Assembly: GCF_000585495.1 (NCBI RefSeq)
Contig: NZ_CP007264.1
Coordinates: 1,798,001 to 1,862,000, forward strand
Length of the DNA stretch: 64,000 nt
Reading direction: 5' to 3'
DNA from: Thermococcus nautili
GTDB lineage: Archaea > Methanobacteriota_B > Thermococci > Thermococcales > Thermococcaceae
The position numbers and the translations under genes are program-made. Shown here one piece after another: positions 63,548 to 64,000 of this stretch (its first letter is position 1; each line of letters opens with the position of its first letter). The notes beneath the pieces are model-generated. The model had not been told where the DNA came from and searched no databases. It worked only from the letters and a program-made list of their open reading frames with translations.

Positions 63548-64000
63548 GTGAAGCTCGTCTCATTCGACGTCTGGAACACCCTCCTCGACATAGAGGTCAT
63601 GCTCGATGCCCTCACGGTGGAGCTGACGAAGCTTATGGGAGCATGCATACTCGACGTGGCCGAGGGAATAATGCTGACGCGCGAGAGGATAAAGGCCATG
63701 CGCGCCAGAGGTGAAGGCGACCCGAGGCGGGCCTTGGAGGAGAGCCAGGAGATGCTGGCAGATTTACTCGGAATAGACGTCGAGCTGGTGAAGCGGGCCG
63801 CGGCAAGGGCGGTCCTCAAGGTCGATGAGGAGATAGTGCTCCCCGGAGCCAAAAAGGCTCTTGAGGGCGTCAAGAGGAAGGGCCTGAAAGTTACCGTCAC
63901 GGGCAACGTGATGTTCTGGCCGGGTTCATACACGAGGCTTCTGCTCGAGCGCTTCGGGCTCATGAACTACATCGACAAAACCTTCTTCGCCGACGAAGTC
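63548..64000 (+). CDS. HAD-superfamily hydrolase (C-terminus outside window)
   Basis: 151 codons are visible; the gene runs off the right edge. Motif I is [10 protein letters not shown] (Asp nucleophile and the second acidic position replaced as in many class I HADs), and a motif II-like VTVTGN lies further on. The cap region between them is helical. GTG 63548 follows GGTGAT plus four bases, and a TATA-like CTTTTAAG (about 63510) precedes it. Substrate unknown. Confidence 0.75.
   Translation, partial: MKLVSFDVWNTLLDIEVMLDALTVELTKLMGACILDVAEGIMLTRERIKAMRARGEGDPRRALEESQEMLADLLGIDVELVKRAAARAVLKVDEEIVLPGAKKALEGVKRKGLKVTVTGNVMFWPGSYTRLLLERFGLMNYIDKTFFADEV

Overview
The window is chromosomal DNA of a hyperthermophilic archaeon of the order Thermococcales, most likely Thermococcus. 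Three things point to this. Replication and translation genes are archaeal: GINS, an intein-bearing MCM, aIF2-beta, the exosome, proteasome alpha and SBDS. Lineage-typical families are present: DUF257, DUF4152, a sulfhydrogenase, an IorA-type oxidoreductase and S-layer-like proteins. Expression signals fit too: TATA boxes about 25 bp before short leaders, and Shine-Dalgarno sites of the GGTGA type. Genes are densely packed and many convergent pairs overlap at their 3' ends. Gene order resembles what I remember of T. kodakarensis (GINS23-MCM-aIF2beta-Na+ pump decarboxylase) and P. furiosus (DUF4152, asparaginase, RecJ-like DHH protein); this is recall, not a search.

Region by region: 0-4 kb holds a truncated gene, a regulatory gap, an archaeal asparagine synthetase, a PLP enzyme and two tandem DUF257 genes. 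3.9-13 kb is a redox block: a minus-strand NuoE/HydB/(NuoG-GltD) operon transcribed divergently from a four-subunit NiFe sulfhydrogenase, with a tandem SurR-type motif between them. 13-18.4 kb carries an EF-Tu-domain protein, a TatD hydrolase, a three-gene toxin-antitoxin-like operon, RtcA and hypothetical genes. 18.6-29.3 kb runs GINS, an MCM interrupted by two inteins, aIF2-beta, a biotin-dependent decarboxylase/Na+ pump operon, a CBS protein and homoserine dehydrogenase. 29.3-37.9 kb has small membrane proteins, a lipoprotein, ZPR1, SepF and the exosome/SBDS/proteasome cluster on the minus strand, then a HIT protein.

38-41.4 kb is an A+T-richer island. It holds a frameshifted secreted metalloprotease whose zinc motif has CLCA-like spacing, a translationally coupled membrane protein, and a decayed second copy of that junction. 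41.6-52 kb has an orphan IorA paralogue, DUF4152, nicotinamidase, a thioesterase, a TrmB regulator divergent from an ABC exporter, a PadR-MFS operon and L-asparaginase. 52.6-64 kb has a secreted cysteine-protease-fold protein, a large DHH nuclease, a chemoreceptor, an MFS carrier, an S-layer-like protein divergent from a DUF2391-TOPRIM pair, and a truncated HAD phosphatase.

The main themes are electron flow between H2, NAD(P)H and ferredoxin, and replisome and RNA-turnover housekeeping. The least explained loci are the metalloprotease pair and the redox cluster. No rRNA, tRNA, insertion sequence or CRISPR array was recognised. Starts were chosen from Shine-Dalgarno spacing, TATA position and family N-termini.
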